Source: Isochrysis galbana (taxonomy: Eukaryota; Haptophyta; Isochrysidales; Isochrysidaceae). Taken from it: a stretch of 64,000 nucleotides of DNA. Shown one piece after another: positions 33,169 to 43,335 of this stretch. Where the stretch lies: NCBI GenBank assembly GCA_018136815.1, contig CM030934.1:7338977-7402976 (forward strand), given 5' to 3'. Numbering within the stretch: the first letter of the stretch is position 1; each line of letters starts with the position of its first letter. The position numbers and the translations under genes are program-made. Below the pieces are notes generated by a model that had not been told where the DNA came from, did not search any database, and was given only the letters and a program-made list of their open reading frames with translations.

Positions 33169-35513
33169 TCAGCTGGGCTTGGGAACTGCGGCGGGCGGGA
33201 GCCGTCGCCCGTTTGGCGGGATTGGGTACGGGTACTCATACGCGAAGAGGGTCTTGCCATCGGGGTCGAGCACCGCCTGCCGAAGCTGCGAGCCAATGTA
33301 ATGCGAGATAGCCCAATGGAATCGGTTGATGGCCATTCCCGACGGCGGCGCGGGGTCGAAGCCGTGGCGCTCGAAGAAGCCAGTCGCCGAGTCGTCGGCA
33401 TACGTGAGCAGGTGGAGCACGCCTGCGGCGGCGATCGGGGTTGGCGCGTCGTTGAGAGGTCGTACGCGCGCCGCGTAAGCGGGGGCGGCGCTGTGGCCGG
33501 ATTGCGCGCAGGGCCCGCGGCGCACCAAGGGTGAGCGCGTGCTCCTTGAGCCGGTCCATGAGCTTCGAGCCGAACCCTCCTCTTTGCTCCTCCTTTCGTA
33601 CGACGCAAAACGCAATTTCGAGGAAGCCCCGCGATGTGTGGGGCTTGAGCACGATGCCGCCAAGGACGCGCCGCGTCTTGTCCGTCTCTCGCACCAATAC
33701 TAGGGAGTGGTGATCGGGCGCGAAAAGGACCTTGGCCGCGTTCGCCCTGCCAATGAGCGGTAGCGAAGAGTCTATCACCTATAGCGCGGAGTAAGTGAAG
33801 GAAAGCAATCAGCAGGCGGGCCGGGCGGCCGCATTAGCGCTGTGGCCGCGCGCCCGACCCACGCGAGGCGCTCACATCCAGCATCTCCATGAGTAGCTCG
33901 ATGTCTTGCTCTCCGTAGCCGTCGTTGCGCACGACGCGCACGCGCTCCTCGCCGCCCATGGCCTCCTGGGCATTACGCGCATCTTCGAGCACCTGCAGTG
34001 ACGAAACAGGACTCAGCGCGGGCGGCCCGCGCGCATTGCCATGGCGCGGCGAGCGTACCTGCGGGTCGATCTGGTTCCCCACTGCCTCACAGCGGTGGCA
34101 CAGCCACTCGCCCTCGGGCACGGAGGGCACGTGCGGGTCGCAACACCGTTGGTGGAAGCAGTTGGTGCAGCCCATGCCGTCGCAGAGTAGAATCTCATTG
34201 CCAGGGAGCGAGTCGCCGCCACCGCAGAGCGTGCAGTGCGGGTCGTTCTGCGGGTTGTCGGCAACTGTGACGTAGCCGTGCTCGTCAACTAGGTCTTGCA
34301 GGCTGATGTTGGGATCCTCCTCGAGCACAATCGCCAGCATTGGCTTCTTCTCCTTGTTGCCGGCAGAGATGACAAAGTCGGCCGGCTTCATCGCCTCCTT
34401 GGCCGTGTCGTGCCGAATGCGCCCATTGTGCTGGTAGATGCCCCGCGCCTCGGTGCCGACGCGGCTGCGGCACAGCACGCGCTTGCCCACCGCCGCGGCT
34501 ACCACCCGCTCGGCGCGCCCAGCTCGGCAGCTCGCGCTCGCAACCACGGGTGTTACCTCGGCAGTCCGCTCGTCGGCCAGCACGCGCCGCATCGCTTCCT
34601 CGCCCTTCTCGATGGCCGCACGCGCCTCGGCCGTCTCGAAGGCGCGCTGCTTATGCCAAGGCACGCCGCCCACATCGTCGGCGCTCCAACCGGGCGGCGG
34701 CGGCGCACGATTGGGCAGCGACTCCTGCAGCATATGCTGCCGCTCGCTGGCCGACAGCCGACGCAGTGCGCTCTCGGTCACAGGAGACGGCGGCGGTGGC
34801 GCATATCTCGGCGGCCTACGTGGCTGTGGGCCGAGTGGTGCGCCAGACATGGCCACCTGTTTGGGCAGCCGCCCTCCCGCTGGCATCTTGACAAGCATCC
34901 CTGCCGCTGGCCGCAGGCACTCGAGCCAGCCCGGACCACGGCGGTCCACCCACTCGGCCCACGCCGCCTCGAACTCGGTCTCGAGTGGCGGCAGCAGCCG
35001 GCACACGAGTGAGCCCGGCCCGGCATACGCGCGGCAGTTTGCCCACACACGGCGCACATCGGCGGCAAGCGTGCTCGCCGCCGCCGTGTCCTCGCCGCAA
35101 TCACCGAAGCCATACGCGCCGAGTGCGAGCGCCTCACCAATTGTGCGCAGGTCGATTGGAGGACCAACGCGGCCCACATAGTCAGGGAAGGCGCTTGTGT
35201 CGACGGGTGCGCAAAACGGTACTGCGTTCGGGTGGGCGGCAACGCGTGCGATGCAGGCGGCCGCGCGGCAGAGAAGACAGTCGGCGCACGCAGACAAGAG
35301 CGCTTGCGCTCGCTCGTGCGCTGGCAAGCCGTACGGTCGCGCTGGCGGCGGGCGCCAGCCGCGCGCGCCACTGAGGAGTACGCCACCCGTCTCATCGTGT
35401 GGCCTGGCGAACGACGGCGTGCAGTCGGCCTTCGAGATCTGCGGCACCTCATGGGGCGCGCTCGCCGCCACCGACGCGGTTGGGCGCAAAGCGACTGGAG
35501 AAGTGGAGCCCAC
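33169..35513 (-). CDS. bromodomain-PHD-GCN5-type histone acetyltransferase (5' end incomplete)
   Basis: Minus-strand exons 35513(or beyond)-34059, 33992-33876, 33778-33526 and 33422-33169, with GT-AG introns of 66, 97 and 103 bp, keep one frame. Near the start is a bromodomain (CADCLLCRAAACIARV ... PDYVGRVGPPIDLRTIG ... VWANCRAYAGPGS). A PHD finger follows (CTLCGGGD ... CDGMGC ... CFHQRCC ... WLCHRC, Cys4-His-Cys3). The last three exons encode a GCN5/PCAF-type acetyltransferase: VRVVRNDG, VLFAPDHHSLVLV, FLEIAFCVV with the catalytic Glu, acetyl-CoA loop EEQRGGFGSKLM, and LHLLTYADDSATGFFERHGF. It should acetylate histone lysines in the nucleus. GCN5 normally has its bromodomain after the catalytic domain, so the order here is unusual. 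No ATG lies at the start of the frame (35513 is GTG), so one or more 5' exons lie upstream, perhaps in the gap at 35714. The 66-bp intron is a multiple of three and could be retained. Confidence 0.87.
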
Positions 35514-35713
35514 CGCCGACCCAATTGCAACCGACTGGGCCCCGACGGGCCGCGCCGCCGGCGTTCCGCAAACGGCGCGCTTTGGCTCGCCCTGTTCTTC
35601 GTCCTCCGCCTCGACTCCTGAGGCTGGTGGGCTTGGAGGCGCCGAGACCGGCGGCAGGTCGGGGTCCTCGCCCGCTCCATTGGCCGCAGAGGGCTTGAAC
35701 AGTCCGCCAAAGC

Positions 35714-35813
35714 NNNNNNNNNNNNNNNNNNNNNNNNNNNNNNNNNNNNNNNNNNNNNNNNNNNNNNNNNNNNNNNNNNNNNNNNNNNNNNNNNNNNNNN
35801 NNNNNNNNNNNNN
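35714..35813. other. assembly gap (100 N)
   Basis: A run of exactly 100 N that removes the 5' parts of the divergent histone acetyltransferase and MSH3-like genes. Confidence 0.99.
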
Positions 35814-37461
35814 TGCACGGGTACTTGAACTTGAGCGGATGCTCGAGGAGGAGCAACTTCACCGAGCCCGCAAAGTATTGAATGTACCCAATCTTTGCTT
35901 CCGCCATCAGTCGAGTGCTTTTGCCGGACGCGATGAGTACTACTTCGAGCTGCTGCACGGAAGCACCGCTGCCCGCCGCGTTCCGGCTGACTGGATCCGC
36001 GTGGGCCAAACCAAAGCCGTCGTTCGGTATCGGCCTCCGGCAGTCGAAGCGTGCCTTTGCGAGCTAGCACTAGCGCGCCAGAGGCGCGACGAGGCGGCAA
36101 AAGCTGCATGGGCCGAGCGGCAACGATTCCTCTGGCCACATTTGCGCTCGTTACGCCGCCTCACCACGCGCCTCGCGCATCTCGATGCGCTGCTATGCCT
36201 CGCTTCCCTTGCGCGAACCACAGGGTACTCACGACCACAGGTCATCGCCGATGAGAAAGCTTTTCCCACACTGCACGTGCGCGCAGGAAGGCATCCTCTC
36301 GTCGAGGAACTCCGCAAGTCTTCGGGCAAGGCATTTGTCCCTAATGACACCTTTCTGGGTGGGCGATGGGTGGAGTCCTCGGCGTTGGCCGGCGCCTCGG
36401 GCGAGGCTGGACGTGGCTCATGCCGCATGCCCGTAGAGAACGGGAGAGCAACCATCCAGAGCGCCCATGATGCCGTAACTTCCTCTCGAGATAGGGAGGC
36501 AAGTGCTCGCTTCCCTCATGTCGCGGTGCTCATGGGACCAAACATGGGCGGAAAGTCCTGCTATTGCCGCCAGGTGGGCATACTCGTCATCCTTGCGCAA
36601 ATAGGCTCATTTGTACCCGCAGAGGAGTGTATTCTTACACCGATGCGTTCTCTCGCCACAAGGATGGGTGCACGTGACAGCCCGTCGCGTGGGATCTCAA
36701 CGTTCGAGCTTGAGCTCGCGCAGACGTCAGAGGCGTTCGCCCTCGCCGCCGGATTGCTCACAGACTGCCCTTTGTCATCCTCGTCGGCTGAAGCTCCAGC
36801 GGCCTTAGCTGTTGGACAGGGCTTGCCAATCACTCGCTCTCTCGTGCTGCTTGATGAGGTGGGGCGTGGCACAGCTAGCCATGATGGTGCCGCTATCGCG
36901 TATGCAATCCTAAATCACATTGCCGATTGCGGTGCGCTATGCATTTTCACTACGCATTACCCTGAGGTGGGTGAGCTCGCAGCGCTACGGCCAAGAGACG
37001 TTGACGTGCTACACATGGGTGCCATAGTCAGCAACCGCGCGACCAATTCCAACCTTCTCTGCACAACTACCACCACAAACGCGACACCGCTCAATGCGGA
37101 TAATGAAACGTTCTTGACAAACGAAGCAGAATCATCAGTAGTAGCCACCGCCCATGTCCCCGATGTGGAGATGCTATATAAACTTGAGGTAGGTGCTGCT
37201 GATGCGTCGTACGGTTTGCATGTCGGCCGCCTTGCTGGTTTACCTGATTCGGTGCTTTCCATGGCTGCCGCGGAGTCGGCGAGAATGCGCTCCCGACTAC
37301 GTTTGCAGAGCACTGCGCGCCGCGATGATGAGCTCGTCGTGTGCTTAGCGAGAGTTCTTGCTGCAAATTCGGAGGCATCTGATTGCGAAGAGACGCAAAC
37401 TACGGCGGTGCTCTTGCAGTTGCAGCACATTTTGAGGAACGAAATTATTGGTGCGCTCTAA
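35814..37461 (+). CDS. MutS-family mismatch repair protein, MSH3 type (5' part missing)
   Basis: About 548 C-terminal residues are visible, in one frame to TAA at 37461. They cover the end of the lever/clamp region (VPADWIRVGQTKAVVRYRP), the core segment (TTGYSRPQVI) and the complete ATPase: Walker A GPNMGGKS (36535-36558) followed by YCRQVGILVILAQIGSFVPA, the STFELELAQTSE segment, Walker B LVLLDEVGRGTASHDG (about 36841-36890) and TTHYPEV. HDG after the Walker B region and THYPEV favour MSH3 over MSH6 (which has FDG and THYH). With MSH2 it would recognise insertion/deletion loops. Family proteins exceed 900 residues, so the mismatch-binding half must lie in or before the gap; the plus-strand frame before 35714 is antisense to the acetyltransferase gene and should not be trusted. 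Two low-complexity insertions (about 36365-36510 and 37045-37140) are unusual for the family. Confidence 0.88.
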
Positions 37462-37594
37462 TTAAAGCCAGGTCCTAATCCTGTGCTCGTGTACGCGTGA
37501 GGCAGGTACAGGGTAGCCTAGATACTAATTAAAAATTTCAATATTCTCGCCGCGTGCGCAGCCTTGCCGTTGTGTAAGCCTCAGCACCGTGCAC

Positions 37595-38200
37595 CGGGTA
37601 AATCAAAAATTCTTGAAGGTGTCCGCTACGCTATCACGTGTACTCTCCCCTTCGAGACCCGCATTTGACATCGCCTTTGCTCCCTCCCAGCTCCCTTCCC
37701 GCTCCCCCCTCATTTCTTTTTCTTCGCCGGTTTTGGGGGGTCGGCCCATGTGCTCTACTTTGGGCCTAGCAGCGTTGGGGGGAGGGGGGAGGGGCGGGCC
37801 TTTTGACGCTTGCTTGGTTGAGTGACGACGCAGTCTTTTGCGCCATGTTGTGGGGGCCCAGCCGGTTGGCTTTCCCCATGGGTGTTTGTGTTTGTTTCTG
37901 CGGGGCACTTTGTCCCGCTCTCTCTCTGTATTCATCCCTGGTCGCTCGTGTGATCCTCCCTTACGTGTTTGATGGTGTGTTCGATCCCTAGTGTGAGTTT
38001 GCTGCCTGGGGCTAGTTCTTCGTTGTCTATGGCTTCGAATAGTGGGCGAAAGTCGTTAGTGTCGATGCGTTTTTTTGGTTGACGGCCCATGTCAGCCTGG
38101 GCTCTTCTAGAGACGTCTGTCTGTGGAGTTACCGAGGTGTGCTGCTTTACATAGCGTGGTGAAGCTCTCTTTATCATTCTTCGTATGACGTATGACATGT
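37595..38200 (-). mobile_element. LINE-like 3' fragment
   Basis: Minus-strand frame 37932-38198 contains AQADMGRQPKKRIDTNDFRPLFEAIDNEELAP, clearly homologous to AQAGMGRKPKKRIDISDLRPVYTLNDRNGLKP in the copy at 26.5 kb. It is followed downstream (37660-37930) by the same GC-rich 3' region (TCGGCCC, GGGCGGGCCTTTTG). The 3' end lies near 37600 (TTCAAGAATTTTT on the minus strand). It sits between the MSH3-like gene and the discoidin fragment; no target duplication could be seen. Confidence 0.65.
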
Positions 38201-38289
38201 TTGCTGTCGGTGGTCGTGACGTACCTCATCCTCTTCTATGTACCCCGGCCCAAAACGGATCAACAAAGCCCTGTCGGAACGGATCAACA

Positions 38290-38555
38290 AGGCCTTGTCG
38301 GAAGGTATGTACGAATCTACCATTCCGATGACACAAAGCGGTGGTTTAGTGCAGGTCAAATCCAAGTCGTGGACAGTCACGGGAACATTGGTATCTTTGA
38401 AAAAACCATGCACAGCTAGCTCAACCCGAAAGGACGAGGTCAGGTTTCATGCATCGAAATTGACCGATGGAGATCTGAATACCTTTGCATACACAAAAGA
38501 AGAGCCCAATCCTTGGTTTATGGTCGATTTACAGAGCGGCGTATCAATTGGGAAG
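38290..38555 (+). pseudogene. fragment of an F5/8 type C (discoidin / fucolectin-like) domain
   Basis: Two adjoining plus-strand frames carry successive parts of one domain: GRYVRIYHSDDTKRWFSAGQ then IQVVDSHGN, and ASSTRKDEVRFHASKLTDGD then LNTFAYTKEEPNPWFMVDL. In intact family members (for instance VRI...L.L.E.QV.D..G followed by A..SS...ASKAVDG..NT....) these are continuous, so a one-base shift near 38385 separates them here; it is a pseudogene fragment unless the base is an assembly error. The domain binds carbohydrate or lipid in secreted proteins. The last codons before 38555 (SIGK) are followed by a possible GC splice donor (AAG|GC). No signal peptide is seen. Confidence 0.6.
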
Positions 38556-38616
38556 GCGGCTTGCCTTCATTTGGTCTCCTTTCCCTCAGGGTTTCTTCCC
38601 CTCCCTGTGGGGACTC

Positions 38617-39280
38617 TCACCCTACCATGAGCCCCCCCGCGAGCACCCCGAAGGAGAGGCCCAGGAGCACCCCGTACGCGACGATAACGGCGTCGCCTTG
38701 GCTCGGCATGAGGGCGCGCCCCCAGAGGGCCTGGTAGACGCCCACGCCGAGCACGTCGTAGCCCATCCCCTTGTGCGCGACCCGCCACACGACGCGGCGT
38801 GTGGTGCGGGCGCCGGGTGTGCCGCGCACGAGCGCGTTGAGCGGCTGCAGCAGGGCGAGGGCGAAGGCGACGATCCCGAGCGTGTGATGGGGGTGCGAGA
38901 AGTGGCGCCCTCGGGGCACCGACGCGACGGCGAGCGCGACGCCGGCGGCGGCCACCGCAAGCCCGCTTCCCTGAGAGAGCGGGGGGGGGGAGTGCGTTGT
39001 TGGGGTTTCCTCCCTTTTTGGGTGGGAGGGAGGGCCGATGGGGGGGGGGGGGGGGCTAGGAGGGATAAACACACCTGCACCACGCGATGCACACGGATCC
39101 ACCGGCCGCCGGTGAGCCGGGAGCGCCAAGCGAGCGAGAAAAAGGCGCCCGAGGGGAGGAGCACGCCCCAAGCGCGGGCGGGGACGCGGAGGGAAAAAAC
39201 GGTTTCATAGAACAAACCGAGTAGATGTCTCACGATGCCCCCCCTGAGCCATTCACGATTTCGTTTGCCGATGCGCTCGA
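38617..39280 (-). CDS. cytochrome b561-domain membrane protein (5' part uncertain)
   Basis: Minus strand; exon 39075 to about 39280, a 104-bp GT-AG intron (38971-39074), then exon 38970-38617 ending in TGA. The spliced product reads RVPARAWGVLLPSGAFFSLA, RWIRVHRVVQ | GSGLAVAAAGVALAVAS, HFSHPHHTLGIVAFALALLQ, RRVVWRVAHKGMGYDVLG and a final hydrophobic helix. This is the four- to five-helix cytochrome b561 core with His residues in HR, HPHH and HKG positions that bind two b haems; family members pass electrons across membranes, often with a DOMON domain in front. No DOMON domain was found, and upstream exons between 39280 and 40300 are possible. The intron contains runs of G (plus strand 38982-38991, 39040-39053). 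The gene lies between plus-strand fragments of secreted-type domains. Confidence 0.75.
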
Positions 39281-39711
39281 AACACCGCATATGCTACACG
39301 GTAAGAAATATATCAAGTTGACCGAGATCCCACGCGAGGTGACGAATATGAACGTTGGCGTCTGAGACGATGGCAAGGATGAAGCCCAACGCAGACGCCG
39401 GACGCGGTGGCGGGGAGCGGAGGAGGGGGGGGGCCTCTCTGTACCCGGAGGAAGCGCGCGCGTCCCGCGTCCAAAAAAAAAAAGCGCCCCACCCCAAAGG
39501 CGCCCCATTGCGCGTCGATAGCCATGGCTTTGGAACGGGAAAGGACCCCAAGCATGCATCTGTGCGCGCGGGGTGCAAAATGACTCTCTTCTCCGAGTCC
39601 ATCCACGGCCCGTCGGCCGACGACCCGCAAGCACAAGACAAGCGCCGCGAAGACGTCGACCTGAAGGCGATCGGGTGGACGCACCCGGTGCGCTCGCTCC
39701 ACGTCGAGTCG

Positions 39712-39881
39712 AGAAAAGGGGGGGGTGCAGTTATGGCGACGAGTGCTGTGAAGGACTTGAGTGCAATGACGATGGAGTGTGTGAGACGCCATGCCGCGAG
39801 CCAGGGTCGGTGTGCCAAAATAACTCGGAGTGCTGTGGTGAATACACGTGTCGTAGTGGTACCTGCAGATCTGATGACTGA
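39712..39881 (+). CDS. cysteine-rich secreted-type domain, probable terminal exon
   Basis: A plus-strand frame ending in TGA at 39881 encodes about 55 residues with two copies of a cysteine pattern: CSYGDECCEGLECNDDGVC and CREPGSVCQNNSECC followed by GEYTCRSGTC. The spacing C-x(5-6)-CC-x(3-4)-C-x(4-5)-C is typical of small disulphide-bonded extracellular domains. TGCAG at 39726-39730 could be a splice acceptor, but the Cys just before it is needed for the pattern, so the exon probably starts further upstream, around 39712. Upstream coding is unknown. Function not assignable; it may belong with the discoidin-type fragment at 38.3 kb on the same strand. Confidence 0.5.
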
Positions 39882-41740
39882 TTGGCTAGCACGGAACAAA
39901 GTGAAAGGCGCTCACGGAAGCTTTTTTCGTTTCGTGTTCATAATGACACATAGAGACCTTGCCTTGTCTCTCCTTTACCATGGCTCTCCCACACCTGAGA
40001 CGGGAGACCCAGGTATACACGAGTTCGAAGAGCACTGGCGAAGGATTCTCGCCCCTGAACCCGGTGTCCAAAAGTACGCGACCCGTGACAATGGCGGCGT
40101 GGGCTTTGTCGCGTCCGTTGCACAGCGCGATGACGGTAGGCACTTGGTCGATGTACACGGCGAAGCCTCGCATCACGCGTTCGTGTGCGAGGACGTGTTT
40201 GTTGGCATCAGCCACCTCTGCCCATTGACTGTATTGTCAGGATGGAGCACAAAAAGTAGTTTTGTTTTCGCATTGACGTGCTGAATTGACGGACAGCCTC
40301 GTGTCTTCGAGCGTCTCACGTTCGATTTCGAGAGACAACCCCTCCCTTTCTTTCGATGATTCGACAGTCTCATATGGTAAGACTGGTTGGCTACCGAAAC
40401 ATTGGCATTTGGGCATGCTGATGGTCATGTATTGTGCTCATATGTGTCTTGGACTGGTGAAATGAAGACTAAAATAAGAATTACTAAGGTTATAATTTGG
40501 CAAAACTATAATCAATTTGATCTTTTTCTCCTGCGGCGGCGCGCGATGGCGGCCGCAGCGATGGTCGCTGGCCTCGCCAGTGGCCTCGCAAGCGGCCTGT
40601 GGCCGCTCTGGCGAGGGTCTGCGCGGCCAGGAGGCCAGCAGACACCACCTCCCACCATGCTGAGGCGGTGCCGCGCGTGATGGGGCAGCCCATCATGCGC
40701 AGCACCGTTATTTTGACGGCTCGCGGCCTGCCGCGCACTGCATGCGCGCGAGGGGCTGGCAGTAGATGCCAGCAGGGGCGAGGTGGAGGGCGCAGGCGAC
40801 GCCGTGCGCCCGCGCAGGGTTTTGTACTGCCTGCCCGGGGGTAACCGTGCCCGGGGAACGCAGGCGCGCGTCGCACAGCGCGACCTGTGGTGCACTTTTG
40901 TGGTCGACGTCGATTTCGCACGAGCGCAAAAACGTTTTTGGGTCTGTGTGTTGAATGGCGTCGAAAATTTGCATATTTCTCATTAGATTCTGCCTAATAT
41001 ACCCATTTCCAGTAGCATATCCTAAGATCTCGCTATGAAACCTCAATCTTGACTTAGTGAATTTTCACCCTTAGAAGTTAAAAGCCCTGTTTGACCGCCC
41101 TATATGTTGTAATCAAGGTTAGGGTTGATCGTTGTGGGGGCTTCCGCGGGGGGTCTGGGGTCCAAAGGGCACCGGATACCGGATATGTGCTCGTTACACC
41201 TATCCGGTCACCATATCCAACAATCTCGTAATGAATCCTCAATCTTGACTTGGTCAATATTCACCCTTAGAAGTTAAAATAGCTGTTTGAGCGCCCTATG
41301 CTTGCGTAGGCGTAGGTTGTATGTAGGGCCTTAATGCGCTTGATGTGCGCTGTCCAGTGTAGGAGTAGGAGGCCGGTCCCCATTGTGCGTGCGTCGCATC
41401 GACTGTGTTGTGTACCGGGTATTGCGGGTGTCTCACCCATTGTGTTACTCTACCGGTGGGGTCGGGGGTGAAAAACTGGACTTCAGGTTGCACCTTCTTC
41501 TTCTTCTTCTTCGCCCTCGCATTATAAAAACAAATACGATTGGAGTTTGGATTTTCACGCAAACGCGAAACAAAAATTTCCCATGAGTGCCTTGCCTCCC
41601 CCCTCGCTTCCTCATAGTGTTCCTTGCTTCCCTTTTCAGCACCTGCAGAGCTCGCCTCGTACGGCAGTCATATGTGGGATATAATACATACTTTGACTTT
41701 GACCAGGGCACGCAAGGTGCAAGGACTCCCGCATCTTGGA
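39882..41740. other. intergenic with repeats; no gene supported
   Basis: A long plus-strand frame (39355-40284) and minus-strand frames (39886-40215) exist but show no motif. 40530-40900 is a GC-rich block in the style of the LINE-like 5' regions. 41490-41520 holds a (TTC)n run. The repeat at 41010-41300 is listed separately. Confidence 0.45.
41010..41300. repeat. direct repeat pair, also present inverted at 31.3 kb
   Basis: 41025-41102 and 41220-41300 share AATCCTCAATCTTGACTT/CCTCAATCTTGACTTAG, then CACCCTTAGAAGTTAAAA and TGTTTGA-CGCCCTAT. The same end, inverted, is at 31265-31310. It may be a small dispersed element; the terminal inverted parts were not found. Confidence 0.6.
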
Positions 41741-42445
41741 TCATCCAAAGGTTGCCCAACCATCACTATTACCTCTGAAAGGATCGGACGTCGGCGCTGG
41801 CGCCAGACTCAGCTCAGCTGCCGAGCCCTCGGCTACCGGTCGCCGCCCCCCTCCGCCGGCCGCAGATGGAGGCGGCGGCAAGATGATCCCTGCATTAGCC
41901 CCTGCTGCTGTTGGCCTCTCCCTCGGCTTAGGAACCTCGCCTGGTTTGGCTGCGGGCAGCGCGATGCTAACACTGCCCTTGAGGCTAAAGTCTTTCGATG
42001 GTTCGGCGGGCGCTCCAGCGAGCGCATTGCGCTCGGCTTGCGCTTCGAAGCGCACCTGCTTCACATGGTCTTGCAACGTGACGTTGAAGTCAAATGCGTC
42101 GTTGCGCTCAACAAAGCCCATGCCCAGGAATGCGTGCCGTGCGCCGTCGACGACGCGGATCACGAAGTATCGGCTGCTATCAGAGACTGGCTCAACGGAG
42201 ATTTCTGGGTTCTCGTTGGAGAGCGGGCATGTGGCGAAGAGCGAGCCGTTGGTTGGGTCCTCGATCCGCACGTTGCAATGTTTGCCTGTGGCGACGACTC
42301 GAACACGGCCAGTGAAGATGTGGCTCGACTTTGGCCAGTCCTGGCAGCGCCAGCCGCCGGCGGAAGGGCGAGGTGGTAGCGAGTACAAGTGGGCCTGGCG
42401 CAGCACGGTGAGAGTGCGCTCTGTCTCCTCGTTATCGTCGGCCAT
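41741..42445 (-). CDS. NECAP-like adaptin-ear-binding coat-associated protein
   Basis: Single-exon minus-strand gene, 234 residues from ATG 42445 to TGA 41741. Residues 10-135 form the NECAP PH-like ear-binding domain: LYSLPPRPSAGGWRCQDW, FTGRVRVVATGKHCNVRIED, LFATCPL, then SVEPVSDSSRYFVIRVVDG, AFLGMGFVERNDAFDFNVTL and QDHVK. Residue 150 onward has the conserved DFSLKGSVSIAL strand, then a Pro/Gly/Ala-rich linker, and the protein ends DGWATFG, close to the WxxF motif that binds the AP-2 and GGA ear domains. It should act in clathrin-mediated vesicle traffic at the plasma membrane or endosomes. It is divergent from the ATP sulfurylase gene, with 890 bases between the start codons. Length matches the family (about 230-280). 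Confidence 0.93.
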   Translation of the reverse strand: MADDNEETERTLTVLRQAHLYSLPPRPSAGGWRCQDWPKSSHIFTGRVRVVATGKHCNVRIEDPTNGSLFATCPLSNENPEISVEPVSDSSRYFVIRVVDGARHAFLGMGFVERNDAFDFNVTLQDHVKQVRFEAQAERNALAGAPAEPSKDFSLKGSVSIALPAAKPGEVPKPRERPTAAGANAGIILPPPPSAAGGGGRRPVAEGSAAELSLAPAPTSDPFRGNSDGWATFG

Positions 42446-43335
42446 TGCGCCAGCAAACCTCTCAAGGTGTGGGGGAAGGAGGGAGGAGAAAGCAATGGGG
42501 AGGGTTGTAGGCGGTAGGAAGAGAGAATAGCGGGAAGGATGGGCGGGAAGGGGGGCTTTGCGGAGCGGGGGAAGCGGGGGCCGGGGGTGGGGTGGGTGGG
42601 GTGGGGGGTTGGGGAAGTGGGAGGGGGAGGAGAGAGAAGGGGCGGGGAGGGGGAGGGGGCGGAAGGACGGCGGCGGCGGCGATGCCGGAAGGGGTGAGAG
42701 GGGTCGCGCTGGCCGCCTTGTTTTTTGACCGGGTCAAGCCGAGAGGCGTCCCTCCCCCCGCTCCTCCCCCTCGCGGTATCATTTCTGTCTCGCGGCGGCG
42801 AGCTCGCGCACCCCACGAGATCGAATTGACTCTCTTCTCTATCTCTCTGTTACTGCGGGGGGGGTGGAAGAGGCATGGAGACGACGGGGGGAGAGAGAGA
42901 GGGTGTCTCAGAAGAGGAGCTCGAGAGAGAGAAGACCGAGAGGAATGAGAAGAAAGGAGAGAGAGAGAAGAGAAGAGAGGGGAAGAGAGAGAGAGAGCGC
43001 GCGCGGGGAGGGGGACAGCGAGGAGAGAGAGAAGAGGACGGGAGAGAGAGAGATGCGCATAGAGGAGAAGGGAGAAGGTGGATGCGGCCGCGAGAAGGAG
43101 AGAGAAGCGGAGGGCAGTGAGGAGCGGAAAGGGGAGGGGGGGAGAGAGAGAGGGGGGGGGGGGGAGACGTGGCGAGAGGCGCGCGTGGCGAGCCGGAGCT
43201 CACCGGCTGGGGGCACCTCGCGGAATCAAAAGAAAAGGCCGCTGCTCACAGGAGAAATCTGGAATCGCCGGCGCCAGATGCTCTCCTCGACGTCCCTCTC
43301 TCCTCTTTCCTCTCTTCCTCTCTCTCTTCTCCGCG
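42446..43335. other. divergent intergenic region with purine-rich low complexity
   Basis: Between NECAP and ATP sulfurylase. 42560-42670 is G-rich, 42855-43175 is GA-rich with runs of G (43152-43164). Both genes therefore have a pyrimidine- or purine-biased stretch close to the start codon, like the genes at 22457 and 29249. No TATA box or other element is recognised. Confidence 0.6.

Noticed and set aside
35197-35713. 5' extension of the MSH3-like frame before the gap
   Set aside because: Antisense to the bromodomain exon; no MutS similarity.
34778-36139. 453-codon minus-strand frame crossing the gap
   Set aside because: Shadow of the acetyltransferase gene, joined through N.
39355-40284. 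309-codon plus-strand frame
   Set aside because: It has no recognisable domain, overlaps the cysteine-rich frame in another phase and contains homopolymer-encoded stretches.
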